From: Isoetes taiwanensis
Lineage: Eukaryota; Streptophyta; Lycopodiopsida; Isoetales; Isoetaceae
NCBI GenBank assembly: GCA_021234155.1
Contig: JAJEKV010000045.1
Location: forward strand, 7,733,105-7,797,104
Length of the DNA: 64,000 nucleotides
Reading direction: 5' to 3'
Shown here one piece after another: positions 10,621 to 21,729 of this stretch; the first letter of the stretch is position 1, and each line of letters begins with the position of its first letter. The position numbers and the translations under genes are program-made. The notes beneath the pieces were generated by a model. It ran no database searches and had not been told where the DNA came from. It worked only from the letters and a program-made list of their open reading frames with translations.

Positions 10621-10839
10621 ACCCAAGGTTGCAATGACCCCAGGGTAACTAGCAATTAATCAGGTTCGAAAGACACAAACCATAAGTAACTTTAGACCTT
10701 TATATAAGAAACCATTAATTATCTGATATCGAAAAGTATTATCAATTTAAGCCATCAACCGAATATCTTCATAATCTGGATCAATTGCATATAGTTGTTT
10801 CATTTCATCTGAATGATGAGATCTTAGCGTCTTCTAAAA

Positions 10840-12130
10840 GTAAACGATGTGCCGATCCAGGGCTGCTCTCTGAAGAGGTAAGAAACCTGTCTTTTGTAGC
10901 ATGATCTGATATGGTATCGTGGATATCACCCCCAGTGCTCGGGCCAAAAAGGCTTTCTGTAGCTGCTCCAAATCATTCCAGTTAGCAGGGGACACCACGG
11001 GGCCCCAGACCTTGACCTCTTATAAAAAGAACAGGCTCCACCAAGACCCTGAACAGGTGCGACTGATGGGTCTAGTCATATAAGTCTGCTATGCGATTGT
11101 TGTTCTGTATCGCATACAACACCTTTCAGCCCGCTATCGCCCCTAGACGGATGGAAGCATCCCATTACATACTAGAGGGGAACTGCACTCCCAATATCTA
11201 TAGGTGGATTTCACTTTCACATTTTTCCCTTCGGTAACTGAAGAAGAAGGGGACTTGTGGCTAACGTGAGGATGGAGGACCATCTTAGTCTTGGCCAGGT
11301 TGGCTCTATATTGTGTATAAAGCCTTTCAGCCTACTGTCACTTGCTGTTATAGATACAACTATCCCAATACGTAGTAGCAGTGAACTCCTCTCCCATGTA
11401 CTTACATTGTTTGTATCACTTTTACACGATGAACTTGCTCGGTAAAGCAAGGCTGCCTTTGTTGTCATGAAGACAATCTGAAGAGCAATTTAGCCTTAGT
11501 CAAATTGATGCACATTCCAGAATCCTGGCAGAGGTATAATTTGTATACTTCATTTTGCAACTCTGGGGGATTCCCAACTGCATTATCTTTCCCACAACTT
11601 CTCCCTAGGCAAAATCTACAAAGTAGTAATACAGATTCTTCTATTTATTTCTGTTGTCCTCTCTCAAGGCCCACAACATAGAAATATGATCGATGATGGG
11701 GTGTCTAAATCTGAACACTGCCAATGTAAGGGCACCTAGCTCCATGTCCTCTGCTCATGCTATTAATTGCTGCTCAAGAATTTCAGCCAATAATTTTGCC
11801 AACAATGAGATGATATGTTTGTGTTGTAGTTGGGGGGCAGTGAGAATCCCTCACCTTATATATTAGAACACACTCTGTTGGCAATCCATTGCATCGGGGT
11901 GGGAGAGGTGCAGGAAGAGGATGAAGGGGGGAGGAGGGATCTTCTTGAAGCACTCTACCCTAGAAAATAAGCTAGCCAAGATGGGCATCCCTGCCCACTT
12001 TAACAACTCTGCTTGCATGCTTTGAAGTCTGCAACCTTGCTGTTTGCGAGATGTTGCAAGCCTTTAGCAACATTTTCCATATTATAACCAATGTCTGACT
12101 TCTCTGTGATGGCACCTGATTCTAAACCCT
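10840..12130 (-). mobile_element. LINE family A, old AT-rich copy (RT region)
   Basis: The sequence aligns by eye with the RT region of the family A copy at 25.8-27.0 kb in the same orientation. Shared landmarks include TCACCCCCAGTGCTCGGGCC (25.8 kb: TCACTCCCGATTGCCGGGCC), CATCGCATACAACACCTTTC and AACTCTGCTTGCATGC. It is clearly richer in A and T than the other copies and has no usable reading frame. It fits an old insertion decayed by C-to-T change, as expected for methylated repeats. Both ends are lost. Confidence 0.75.
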
Positions 12131-13740
12131 AATGGGATCATAAAGCTGCAGTAAGTACTGCACCCACTATTCTAAATAGATGTTTTTTGCAGGTTGCACA
12201 GGCATTTGTATGTCCAAAGATGACCATTCAAGGAGGTCGAACATTTTTGCCGTTATATATTATGCCCTCTTGCCTTTGAGAAAAGCTTTATATTGTTTGA
12301 TTGCCTGTGATCTGGAAGTGGGGTCAAGTTTAGACTACTTGTTTCAAGGAAAGACGGCTAAACATGAATGCCTACACATCTTCTTCTAAAGGCACTTTGC
12401 AGCACATAGAAGGCCGAGAGAAGGATGGTGACCAAATTATCAGTTTGTTGCTCCAAAGTGGGAGGCTGCAGAATTACTAATAACTATCTTGTTGATAGCT
12501 GGGCATAAGATTCTGCTTCGTTGTAATCCAAACGAAGCTGAGGCACATGGAAGGTAGCTTATTATTGGGTCTCCACAGGTTGGTAGTCTATCTCAAAGAA
12601 GGGGGGTTAATGATCTGAATCCACCTCTTCATCTCTCTATCGGTTCCCACCTGCAGATGCATGAGAAGGTATAACATAATCTTCAACGTTGGATCCACCC
12701 CCCTTGATTCTCTAACCCACAAGTGTTGGGAGGAGGAAGATGGTCACTGTGCAAGAAAATGGCTTATAAGCAAGTAAAAGATGTTGCACATTTCAAGCAA
12801 GAACATATAAGACAACCTCATTATTTTACATCCATATCTCTATGCTTGCCAATGCTATAATGCAAGGCACAAAGCGTAGCCAAGCCACAAGAGAATCATA
12901 TTCTCGTCTTGCTCAATCATCCAAAACCCATAAAAGAGCAACTATTATCACCTTCTTCCTTTTTTCATGAAACTGCAAATCCCATCAACTTCAAATTGGT
13001 AAGCAGAACCTGCACGTATTAATTAATAGAAAAGAACACCTTATTGGAACATGACGTCTTGCACAACGTTCAAGAAGTCTAGAACTTTGATGAAGATAGA
13101 ATAAAACTTGCCCATTGAGACCTGAAGCTCTGATACCATTGAAATGGACAGATGATCCCAATCACAAGCTTTCCATAGAAACTGAATGGTCTTTTGAGCT
13201 ATCTCTGGGGAACTTTATAGCCTGCAAACCCTAGCCCTAAAACAATAGGCCCCAACCTAAAATAAGCAAAACCTCTTTTGATTGAAGGTGTTCTATTATA
13301 TCTATGTATTTAAAAAAATAGAAAGGGACTATTTGAAAGGGAGTCGTGACCTTATTATCTTGAAAAATAAAAGCTTAAACATATAATATCGAAGATACCA
13401 AAAATTTAAAATGTCTGATCTTGGCATATTTACTGAAACTAAGGACTGTAAACCATTAAAGTTTTTCTGGTCAAGATATCAGCTAGTCTTTGTCATTAGA
13501 CTCGTCTTTGTACATTTTTAGAGGATCTGGTCCTCTGATAATGCGAGTCGTATCATAGTACAAGAAGGAGCATTAGAGAGCCTTGATAAAATTATATCTG
13601 TTAGCAGAGCCTTTTGTTTGACAGATCAGTCCACGCTTCGAGTCAGCTTCCAAACCCAATGAGTAGGTACAGTCATAGTCTTCATCAAAGTGGTGGGAAT
13701 TCGTACCCGTTAGATAGTTTCTAGCCCATTTCTCCATGTC
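12131..13740. other. No recognised gene
   Basis: No protein domain is recognised. The stretch lies between a LINE remnant and LINE B. It contains the primer-binding site at 13127-13138 and so may be the 5' part (leader and gag region) of a decayed LTR element on the minus strand, but I could not find its LTR partner. Confidence 0.45.
13127..13138 (-). other. Isolated primer-binding site (initiator-Met type)
   Basis: Read on the minus strand this is a perfect TGGTATCAGAGC. The bases just before it (minus strand) read CATTTCAA, which fits an LTR ending in CA with a one-base spacer, so a former LTR would lie from about 13140 rightwards on the plus strand. It may belong with the gypsy integrase at 9.5-10.6 kb, which has the same orientation. 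Confidence 0.6.
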
Positions 13741-14074
13741 TTCAAAAGTCTTGTTAGGCCAGACTATTCTTCAAGTACGGATGGATATCTTTTCTGCATA
13801 CAGAAATTGATTACGAATAAACTTTTATTAATCTAATAAACATCATAGTTCAATTGGGAGACAATGATTTCTGCCTAAATAATGTTATTGTTGAAGATTA
13901 CTTCATTTTTAGCCTTCCAAATTCTCCAAAAGAGAATGTAGAAACTCAAATGCCTGGGTGACCGGGGATGAGAAAGTCTCGGCCATTTTCCTCTATAGGA
14001 AGATTCAGGTTAAAGGTTAAGGAACAAACTTCAATAGTCCATTCTGACCAAAGACAACTCTTGATACATAGCTT

Positions 14075-14302
14075 CTACAAATAACAGACATCTCCGGCAA
14101 ATGTCAGTATTGGAAAAATTAAGCCTAAATCTCTACTGTTTGTGGCAAGGCCCTTATGCCAAAGTTGCCATATAAAAGTTTTAACCTTTGATTGAATTGA
14201 AGATTTCCAAAGGTGTTGGAGATTCCTTCCCTCAGAAATTCCCCATCTTGAATGTAAAGTCATCTCTTGTTCTCTATTCAAAAATTGATAGACATCTTTC
14301 AC
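14075..14302 (-). pseudogene. RT-associated zinc-binding region (zf-RVT type) of LINE B
   Basis: The 75-residue frame contains LWKSSIQSKVKTFIWQLWHK and LATNSRDLG before a Cys near its end. This is the pattern of the zinc-binding region that follows the RT in plant LINEs (W-K...KVKTFIW...L.T...L), where further Cys and His residues would follow. Here the frame stops soon after the first Cys. The region is thought to help bind RNA or the target. Confidence 0.7.
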
Positions 14303-15214
14303 TATAAATTTGGAGAGTCCCTTAAAATGCCAGGTGGTTCTACTATGATTCCTGTGGGTCTACATAATATAATCAGTTATAGCTTTGTACAGGGATCTAC
14401 TAGCATCTCCTTCGTTTCTAAGAACCGATTGATCAAAAAGAAATATGGTTCCTTCTTGAAAAGATCTGCAATGAGATTGATCCTTTGAGCTGCCAATTTC
14501 TTGCTTGATAATGAAAACTTCGGACCAAATAATGGTACTATTTTCTTCAAGAAGACATAGATTCCAGAAAATAGTTTAAAAAACAGAAGTAGGGATGTTC
14601 CAAATACACAAGCCTCTTACTTCCAACCAGGCCTTAATCCATTTTCTAATAATAGGCAGTATATTTGAAGGAACTTTGAAATCGAAGAAGGCAACATCTA
14701 AAAGGTAGAACTTCCCATTCCAACCATAAGGTTTACATTTAGATATTTAATGTTTGATCAAAATAGAAGTAGAATGCCTATAGCATTATTAATAGCTCTG
14801 AAAGATTACTTGGCTGCAACGACAGTTGCATAGTTTTCAATATTAATTACGCCAAGACCTCCCATGTTCTTGGATTTGCAGCACTGCTCATAGAAACCGG
14901 AGTCCAACATCTCTTGTTACTTCCACCAGAAATGAATCTGCCAAATACTTTGGATGAAGGCAATGACAGAATTGGCAAGGATGGATCAGCCCACCTTAGA
15001 TAGATATTTGGAGTTGAGGTTGTCCAGCTGCATTGAACCTGATTGCAAAAGGAATGTGAAGCATCTTGGAAGGAATATTGAGAGAATTGAAATTACAGCC
15101 TAGCTAATTGGCAGCGTTGGCACTCAAAATTTGACCATGAGCAGTGAGCATTGATTTTGTAGGGTTGATCTTGCAGCCAGAACAAAGGCCAATGTTGGAG
15201 AGAATAATATTGGT

Positions 15215-15622
15215 AACTTCAACAATAGAGAACGATGTGCATCCACCGCTCTCATGTATAAACTCAAACGCATAGGTGATAGCGCTAATAGTGAATGAAA
15301 ATCAGTCACTTGAATGTTGAAATGTTCCCTGATATGGTGATATGACGTGCATTGTATAAATGTATGGTACTCAACACATAGACTTGCAATTGAGACTGGC
15401 CGGTGGTCTAAAATCCCTGTCGAGGATCGTATTTGCAAGGTATGCGAAGAAAGTCAAATCGAGGATGAGTACCATACGTTTATACAACACGGCATATCAC
15501 CATATCAGGGAACATTTCAATATTCAAGTGGCTGATTTTCATTCACTATTAGCGGTATCACCTATGCATTTGAGTTTATACATGAGAGCAGTGGATGCAC
15601 ATCGTTCTCTATTGTTGAAGTT
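15215..15622. repeat. Foldback: about 158-bp inverted repeat arms
   Basis: The left arm (15215-15373) and right arm (15466-15622) are near-perfect inverted copies separated by a 92-bp spacer. The outer ends read AACTTCAACAATAGAGAACG and its complement. On the plus strand, spacer and right arm code for LAIETGRWSKIPVEDRICK, then VCEESQIEDEYHTFIQH. This resembles a Cys/His region found downstream of some reverse transcriptases, so the foldback probably carries a piece of another retroelement. It lies inside the LINE B reading frame. Confidence 0.85.
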
Positions 15623-15659
15623 GCAAAAGTTTTCAGGCTCCATGGTCTCTCGAGGCCCT

Positions 15660-15990
15660 ACGTGAGCTAGACACATATTATTATTATTATCAATGGTCGA
15701 TTGGTCGAGGAAAGTATCATCTGCAAAATGCCCATTAAGGATCTGATTAGTCCAATCATTGGCATGAAGATATAAACCTTGGATAAGATTCTGCTTCTTT
15801 GCCTTTTGAACTTTATCATGGAGAGCTTCCATAAATATTAGGAGGAAAAAGGGGGCAACGGGGAAACCTTGCTTAACTTCTCTTTTTACGTTGAATCTCA
15901 AGCTGCATTCACCATTAATTAAAACAGAAGAAGTGGAATTGTAATGAGAACATGATCTTAGAGTGAACGGCGTGAACGTTGCATCTTGTT
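15660..15990 (-). pseudogene. Reverse transcriptase core of LINE B
   Basis: The minus frame at 15539-16075 includes INGECSLRFNVKREVKQGFP, then VAPFFLLIFMEALHDKVQ and NGHFADDTFLDQSTI. These are the RT blocks with the palm loop (QG.PLSPLLF type) and the catalytic FADD, a common variant of YADD. The frame then runs into the foldback insertion, so the RT is cut just after its active site. Confidence 0.8.
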
Positions 15991-16499
15991 TTTTTTTTGT
16001 TCTTGTGGCTGCCGCTACTAATGGAGCATGTGCCGCGTCAGAGCAACAGAAAGAATGCTTGTTGTCACTACACACATGAGACTGATTAGTTAGAGTCCTT
16101 CCTATTTACCTTCTATGCTATGATGAAGCATGACTGTGTGTGTGCATGTATTGAAGACGAGACAATGCAGTCTAAATGCAAGTTAATAATGATGGTCTTT
16201 TAGGCATAATGTAGCTGGCTCAGGATCGAATATGACCAGCATTACTTTAGTAATGAAGATATTAAAGCCTATCATTCCTAGGTTGTGGGTTAAACATCCT
16301 CAAATTAGGGTCTCTGGAACTTATACACAGATCTCGAATATACACGCCATGCAGAATGCAGACCTATGCAATGGAGTGATGGCTTGTAAAAGTAAGACAA
16401 AATTTATACCTCTTATTGCCTCTGCCACTGTTCCGTCAAGGATTCATGTTGTATATCTACTATCTACTATATATAGATTCTTATGTTTTGGCGCTATCC

Positions 16500-17075
16500 G
16501 GCCGTCGTTTCAAATCCGACGGCCCACGTCGCTCGGGGACATATCCGACGACCCAGATGGCTTGGGAGTTTATATATAGACCATCCCTGATCCGAGGTTG
16601 CTCTCGATTCGAAAGGTCAATCCGAGATCCCACGGCTCACATCACTCACGAGACACATCCTATGGTCCGGATGGCTTGGGAGTTTATATAGAGGCGATCC
16701 TACGGCCCAGTTGCTCTCGACCGGATTTGTCGATCCGAGATCCTATGGTTCATATTGCTTCGGATATTTTCCCGTGGTAGCGATCTCGACCTTGATCAGG
16801 TCCAAGATCCTACGACTTCGTTGAATGCTCGGCTCTCAATTAAGGCCGATCCGAGATCCTACGGCTCACATCACTCTGAGACACATCCTATGGTCCAGAT
16901 GGCTTGGGAGTTTATATATAGACGATCCTACGGTCCAGGTTGCTCTCGATCTGGACTGTCGATCCGAGATCCTATGGTTCATATTGCTTCAGATATTTTC
17001 CACGTGGCGCGATCTCGACCTTGATCAGGTCCAAGATCCTACGACTTACGTTGCATGCTCGGCTCTTAGGGGAAG
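16500..17075. repeat. Minisatellite, about 229-bp higher-order unit
   Basis: Phrases of the form GATCCTACGG/GATCCTATGG recur every 55-70 bp, and a higher-order unit of about 229 bp is repeated. For example TCCGAGATCCCACGGCTCAC at 16621 recurs at 16850 as TCCGAGATCCTACGGCTCAC, and GGCTTGGGAGTTTATATA occurs three times. Short overlapping open frames in it simply reflect the repeat. Confidence 0.85.
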
Positions 17076-17104
17076 GCTTTAGGGGAAGGCTTTTAAAATT
17101 TTTA

Positions 17105-17170
17105 AGTTATTTGGGGGATTTGAACCCTGATCATTGCTTCCAAAGGCCCCCCTTCTAACCACTAGAACAA
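17105..17170 (-). other. tRNA-like fragment, possibly SINE-derived
   Basis: On the minus strand TTGTTCTAGTGGTTAGAAG resembles a tRNA D-arm, and GGTTCAAATCC (17116-17126) matches the B box, with an AGGG/CCCC stem around it. Spacing is about 45 bp, near the short end for a tRNA. I see no clean acceptor stem, so this is more likely a tRNA-derived repeat than a tRNA gene. Confidence 0.5.
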
Positions 17171-17233
17171 GCATTGATTGAACTAATATTTTAAACATAC
17201 TTAAGCATATTGATAAGATAAAATAGAGTACTA

Positions 17234-17539
17234 GAAAGTTCTAGAATGTTCTGGAAGGCTCCAGAATAAAAAGTTAAGAACCTTCTAGATAGTTCTAGAA
17301 TGCTCTAGAAAGTTCCAGAAAATCCTAGATCATCCCACGACAACACCTTAACCAACTCTCCATGAATCTATCAAAAAGTTGTAAAATATTCTGGAAAGTT
17401 GTAGAAAATAAGGGAATCTCATTAAATAAACACAAGGGAATCCATAGAGATCTTGAGAAACTTGATTCTAGAGATTCTGAAATTTTCTAGGACTTTCGAG
17501 AATGTCCTAGAATGTTCTAGGACTTATTCTAGAACATTC
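17234..17539. promoter_or_regulatory. Four clusters of heat-shock-element-like GAA/TTC pentamers
   Basis: Alternating nGAAn and nTTCn units in strict 5-bp phase occur in four clusters. At 17234-17256 there are five perfect units in a row. At 17283-17320 there are eight in phase, two with one mismatch. At 17389-17406 there are four, one mismatched. At 17495-17539 there is a longer run with breaks. This is the binding pattern of heat-shock factors. No gene or LTR is visible beside it, and the motif TTCTAGAA could also expand as a simple repeat, so function is unproven. Confidence 0.5.
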
Positions 17540-17544
17540 TAAAA

Positions 17545-20500
17545 AATAAAAGAATCTCACAACATTGAAAGGAATCTTATAAAATTTAATGGAATCTACA
17601 TAAATTTAAAGAAACCTTCATGAAGCCTTTTAGAATCTAAGGGAATCTCACAAAATCTAGAAGAGTTCTCATAAAATCTAATGAAATTTTGGGCAATCTA
17701 GAAAAATCTAAGGCAGTCTCATAAAATCTATGCAAATCTAAGGGAATCTATAGGAATCTCATAGAAATTGAGGGGAATTTAAGGACATCTTCATTACATT
17801 ATAGACAATCTAGGGGAATCTTAATAGAATCTAAGAAAAGCTCATAGAATCTCAAGAAATCTAAGAAAATGTAAGGGAATCTCATAAAATTTATTGGAAT
17901 TTAGAAGAAAATAAAAAGTTTTTGGGCCTTGCAAATGGTAAAATAATAATGTCATAAAATGTTATAGATGCTCATGTTTTTTAAGTCCTTTTTCTGAATA
18001 CTGGATTCGAAGTAAAAGATTATCCACCGCTGCAGCAAATGAGCTGGATGAACCCCATATGCTCTCATTAATCTCATAATTTTTTGAGGATTTTGAAGGT
18101 ATATGCTAATCCGAGTTGGGCGCTTTATATTTGAATATCTATCGGTCGGTGTACATATTTTGACATATATGAGTTTGATGGATGAATTCAAATGAGATAT
18201 ATAGCAGTGTGTACAGCTAATTATAAGCTCATCCGCCTCTGTTTTGGCATAAAGGGCAAGACCCAAAAATTCAAACAAGATCACATTTGGACTGGCCAAA
18301 TCTGGCAGCCCAAATTTGGATTTTTCTGAATTCTATTCTATTCTATTGCCAATTCGAAGTTGTTTGAAGTAATGGGACCAGCTCGCAGCCAGAACTCCTC
18401 TAGAATTTCCTCTATTTGCTCATCGCCCTAGCTCTGTTTGCTGTAACAGTTCTCAAGGATACCGGAAAAAGATATCCCCTTTTGATCTAATGTAACTTTG
18501 AGCATAGCTAAAGATCTGATGGTTGCGAGCTATTTTTAGCTTTGCATATTCTTTTTCTATGCTGAAAAGTAAATCTTATCCATTAAAAACAACAATATCT
18601 AGATTCCAACCCTCAAATGTGATTGAATGTATATATTGCATCAAGCTATGACCGTTAAAAATAGGGAAAAATAAAAAATATACATCTTTAGATTTTTCAT
18701 TGCAAGCATTGGTTGCATATGCAATATATGGCAGCCAATTCTTTAGATAGTATTTATACTTCCAAGCCATCTACATGCAAGGACAGAGGTAAATTGATGA
18801 GCTTAAGTTGGTTCTATATTTGAATTAAGTTGCTGTTCTAAGCCCCATACTATTTATCTAAAAACCTCATTTCATGCCATTTATCTAAAAACCTTATTTC
18901 ATCACAATAGTAAGCCCCATACTATTTATCTAAAAACCTCATTCATCACAATATAGCCCTTTTCTTGTGGAGCAAGGAAAAATATTTGGACATAAAACCA
19001 TGTTTCTCATTTTGCTTCATTTGATAGAGAGCCAGTGACCATAACCAAAATACCTCCAACAACTTGATCTCCCACCTGTAGTCACCATAATCCAACGACA
19101 TAATCTTTTTTATGGATTTGTTACAGATATCCTGTTAGGAATCAATGTTCCAAATAGAAATTGGATATGAGCTACAAACTAGAACATAGGTTTACAATTA
19201 AAATGCATTACAAAAGAAAGATATATACTACAAATTGAAATTCATAATGATATAGATGTATACATATATTTTGTGCGGCAACAACATTATCGATTACACC
19301 ATTTGGACAAGCTTTTGCTTATTTAAGTTGACTAACATCAGTGTACAAATGATAAACCACAAAAGACGATGGATGTAGCATGTTGTAATACTGGTTTACA
19401 AAGACATAGCCCATCTACACCTATTCAGCATTTTGAAGAATCCTTATAGAAGTGCTCTCAACACCACGATCTGAAAAGTAAATATAATTCGAGCAATGGT
19501 TTATTAGGTGTCTACCTACATGTATATCATAATATGTATCATGTATAATACCAACTAATCTTGCTAATAAAAATAAACAACAGCACAAGCAAATTAATAT
19601 TGAGCATTAAACAACATTATCCTAGATTGGTAACCACATTTTCTGTAATATATATTCATAAACAAAAGAAAACAAAACAACAAACAAACGCACACTTTCA
19701 GGCTATAAATAAGGCCCGACACATGAAACGACAAAAAATAAAAAACATGAAAACAAAACGACCAAACAAGAAATATGAAAACACACTCTTGGGCCACCGG
19801 AGGGCAACCCTTCCTGCGCAGCACCTTGTTTTTTAAGAAATGTTGCAAAAATTCCAAAATATTATGTTTTGGAATGTGCATCGTAGGAACATGCGACGTA
19901 AGACGTATTAAATAACTTGTATATATATCCTTTGCTATCATATCTATAGACGGCACTGAGGTTGTTATATAAACGATTTCTTCAGAAGCATCAAATACCA
20001 CAAAGCATAATTCATACCTTGCTAGGGTGGTAAGTGGAAGGGCACTGCCTAAAGCCAATAGAAAATCCAAGCAGCTAGCCCTAAATGCTTTAAAATTTTA
20101 CCTGTGGGATCTCTTCAATGTTGCAGCATCAGATTTCCAGCAGTAGAAAAAGAGTGTGGTAATGTAAACATTAAGAGACAAAGTGAATAATAAAATAACA
20201 AAGAATCCACATTCCTCACCAATTTATTTTGAGAATATATACTTGATTGAGGTCAGAAATATGTTGGTGCATGAATTCCAGGACCAGAAATATGTCTTCA
20301 TTGCTTTTACAAGACTTTGTGTAGGTGCAATGAACAAGACTCGCAAAGTATATACCATGGAAATCTGTAATGTAAAAGCAGGAACCTGTATGCTAGGTAT
20401 CGAAACCAAATCCGCATCCAGGCAAATGTGACAGGGTAATTTTCGCATGGAAGAAACCATCAGGCAATTCTGAAACTGTATTTCTTGTAAGTAACAAGAA

Positions 20501-21660
20501 ATATGATAGCTTCTATGGCCGCATGGATACCTATCTGTGCCAAATCCGACTGCCTTAGCCATGCCAAATCTGGCAGATACTTGCCCTATTAGCTGGAAAT
20601 GTATAAGATAATTCATGCCATCAAGTGGAATCTTATAGTGAAGAAGAACTAAAGAAGAACTGTAGAGGCACTGTTAAAGACGTCATTGTGAAGAAAAGTG
20701 ACGGTAAAGGGGGAAAAAGATTCGGATGTGTTGCCCTAAATTAAAGGCATAAATATATCGCAATTCCGATAGCAGGCAATGACCCAAATCGACTATAAAA
20801 CATCGTGCAAGAGGAAAAGAGTCAATGTTAGAATGCAGAATCTTGCACGCCTCTTCATTCGGCACTTTTCAACTACTTTTACAATCTAACAGTATACAAC
20901 AAAAGCTCTAATATAAGAGATCACGCACAGACTATCCTCTAATTTCGGCTATATATAGATATTAATGAGGGTAGTTATCCTTCAAAAGAAAAATATATAA
21001 GAAGATACTTTGTGTACTTTGAAGCCACAACAACAACGTTGCAAATGTTATTTGTTTTTGAATAAACCTATACATATTTGTGGGCAGGATAATGTGACAA
21101 GGTCTGAAGAATTATATAAGTCTTATTTGTCATAGCATATGTATATCAATGTGCCTCTTGTTAAAAATATTTAAGATGATTACTATGATCATACAATATA
21201 TATGGCGAATGACATAAAGAGCGATATTAATATTGCTTTCTAGCAGTGAACTAGGACTAGAGTGAATATAATGAGGGATGTAATACATCTCATGAGCGTG
21301 AAAAATGCAATTCTTTTTCCCTTTCCTTTTTTCTTTCTTGTAATAAATTCAATATTTTTTACTTCTAATATTGATATGTAACAGGAGTTTGTGGCATTGG
21401 TTTTGCAAAGGTCACGTGTTTTATATTCTTTGCCATAATTTTTAAATGTAATTTAAGTCTCTATGGTGAGTAAACATGCTTCCAAATGATTTCTCTGTGT
21501 CAACTCAAATATCCATATTAATATACTAATCCTATTTCAGGTATTAGCAGTGACCAATCTACAGCTTATGCTTTACTTTTCTTGGCTCTAGCCCTTAGTT
21601 ATCATGCTTCAACTTAAATATAAAAGTTCTATACATAGGGAAGGTAAACGATGTTTTCTA
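17545..21660. other. No recognised gene
   Basis: AT-rich sequence. From 17545 to about 17910 short phrases such as GGAATCTCATAAAATCT repeat irregularly. A three-part direct repeat occurs at 18840-18960. The longest open frame is 19594-20070 (-), 158 residues, with an N-terminal part lacking known motifs and a hydrophobic Phe/Cys-rich C-terminal part; I do not recognise it and see no support for it being a gene. Frames at 20183-20431 (+) and 20224-20616 (-) overlap each other and are also unrecognised. Confidence 0.5.
18840..18960. repeat. Short direct repeats (CATACTATTTATCTAAAAAC)
   Basis: The phrase GCCCCATACTATTTATCTAA followed by AAACCTCATTTCAT occurs twice in full and once in part. No function is evident. 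Confidence 0.8.
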
Positions 21661-21661
21661 T

Positions 21662-21729
21662 TAAGAATTGAATTAAATTGAACTAAACTGAGTTTTATCG
21701 TCCGCAGAGACCAATCAACCTATGGGACT
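21662..21729 (-). mobile_element. LINE family A 3' end, isolated
   Basis: On the minus strand this gives the family A 3' block GAGTCCCATAGGTTGATTGG, TCTCTGCGGACGATAAAA, followed by a tail of AATTC/AATTT-like repeats (21662-21692). It is probably a severely 5'-truncated insertion. The tail differs from those of the other copies. Confidence 0.75.

Larger units (their letters stand above)
13900..16000 (-). mobile_element. LINE B, L1-type, broken by a foldback
   Basis: On the minus strand the order of motifs is that of a plant L1 ORF2. RT core is at 15660-15960 (REVKQGFPVAPFFLLIFMEA, then NGHFADDTFL). A thumb region is near 14780-14900 (NMGGLGVINIENY). A zinc-binding RT-associated region is at 14075-14302. 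Stops and frameshifts are frequent and a foldback sits inside the ORF. The endonuclease and both ends could not be placed; the limits given are estimates. Confidence 0.75.

Noticed and set aside
15124-15665. Two similar proteins coded on opposite strands
   Set aside because: They are the two arms of the foldback at 15215-15622 read in both directions, not two genes.
16416-17082. Overlapping frames sharing YGPDGLGVYI and similar
   Set aside because: They translate the minisatellite units; the repeat explains them.
19594-20070. A 158-residue open frame as a host gene
   Set aside because: No recognisable domain, a low-complexity hydrophobic C-terminal half, and no sign of related exons nearby. 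It could be chance in AT-rich DNA.
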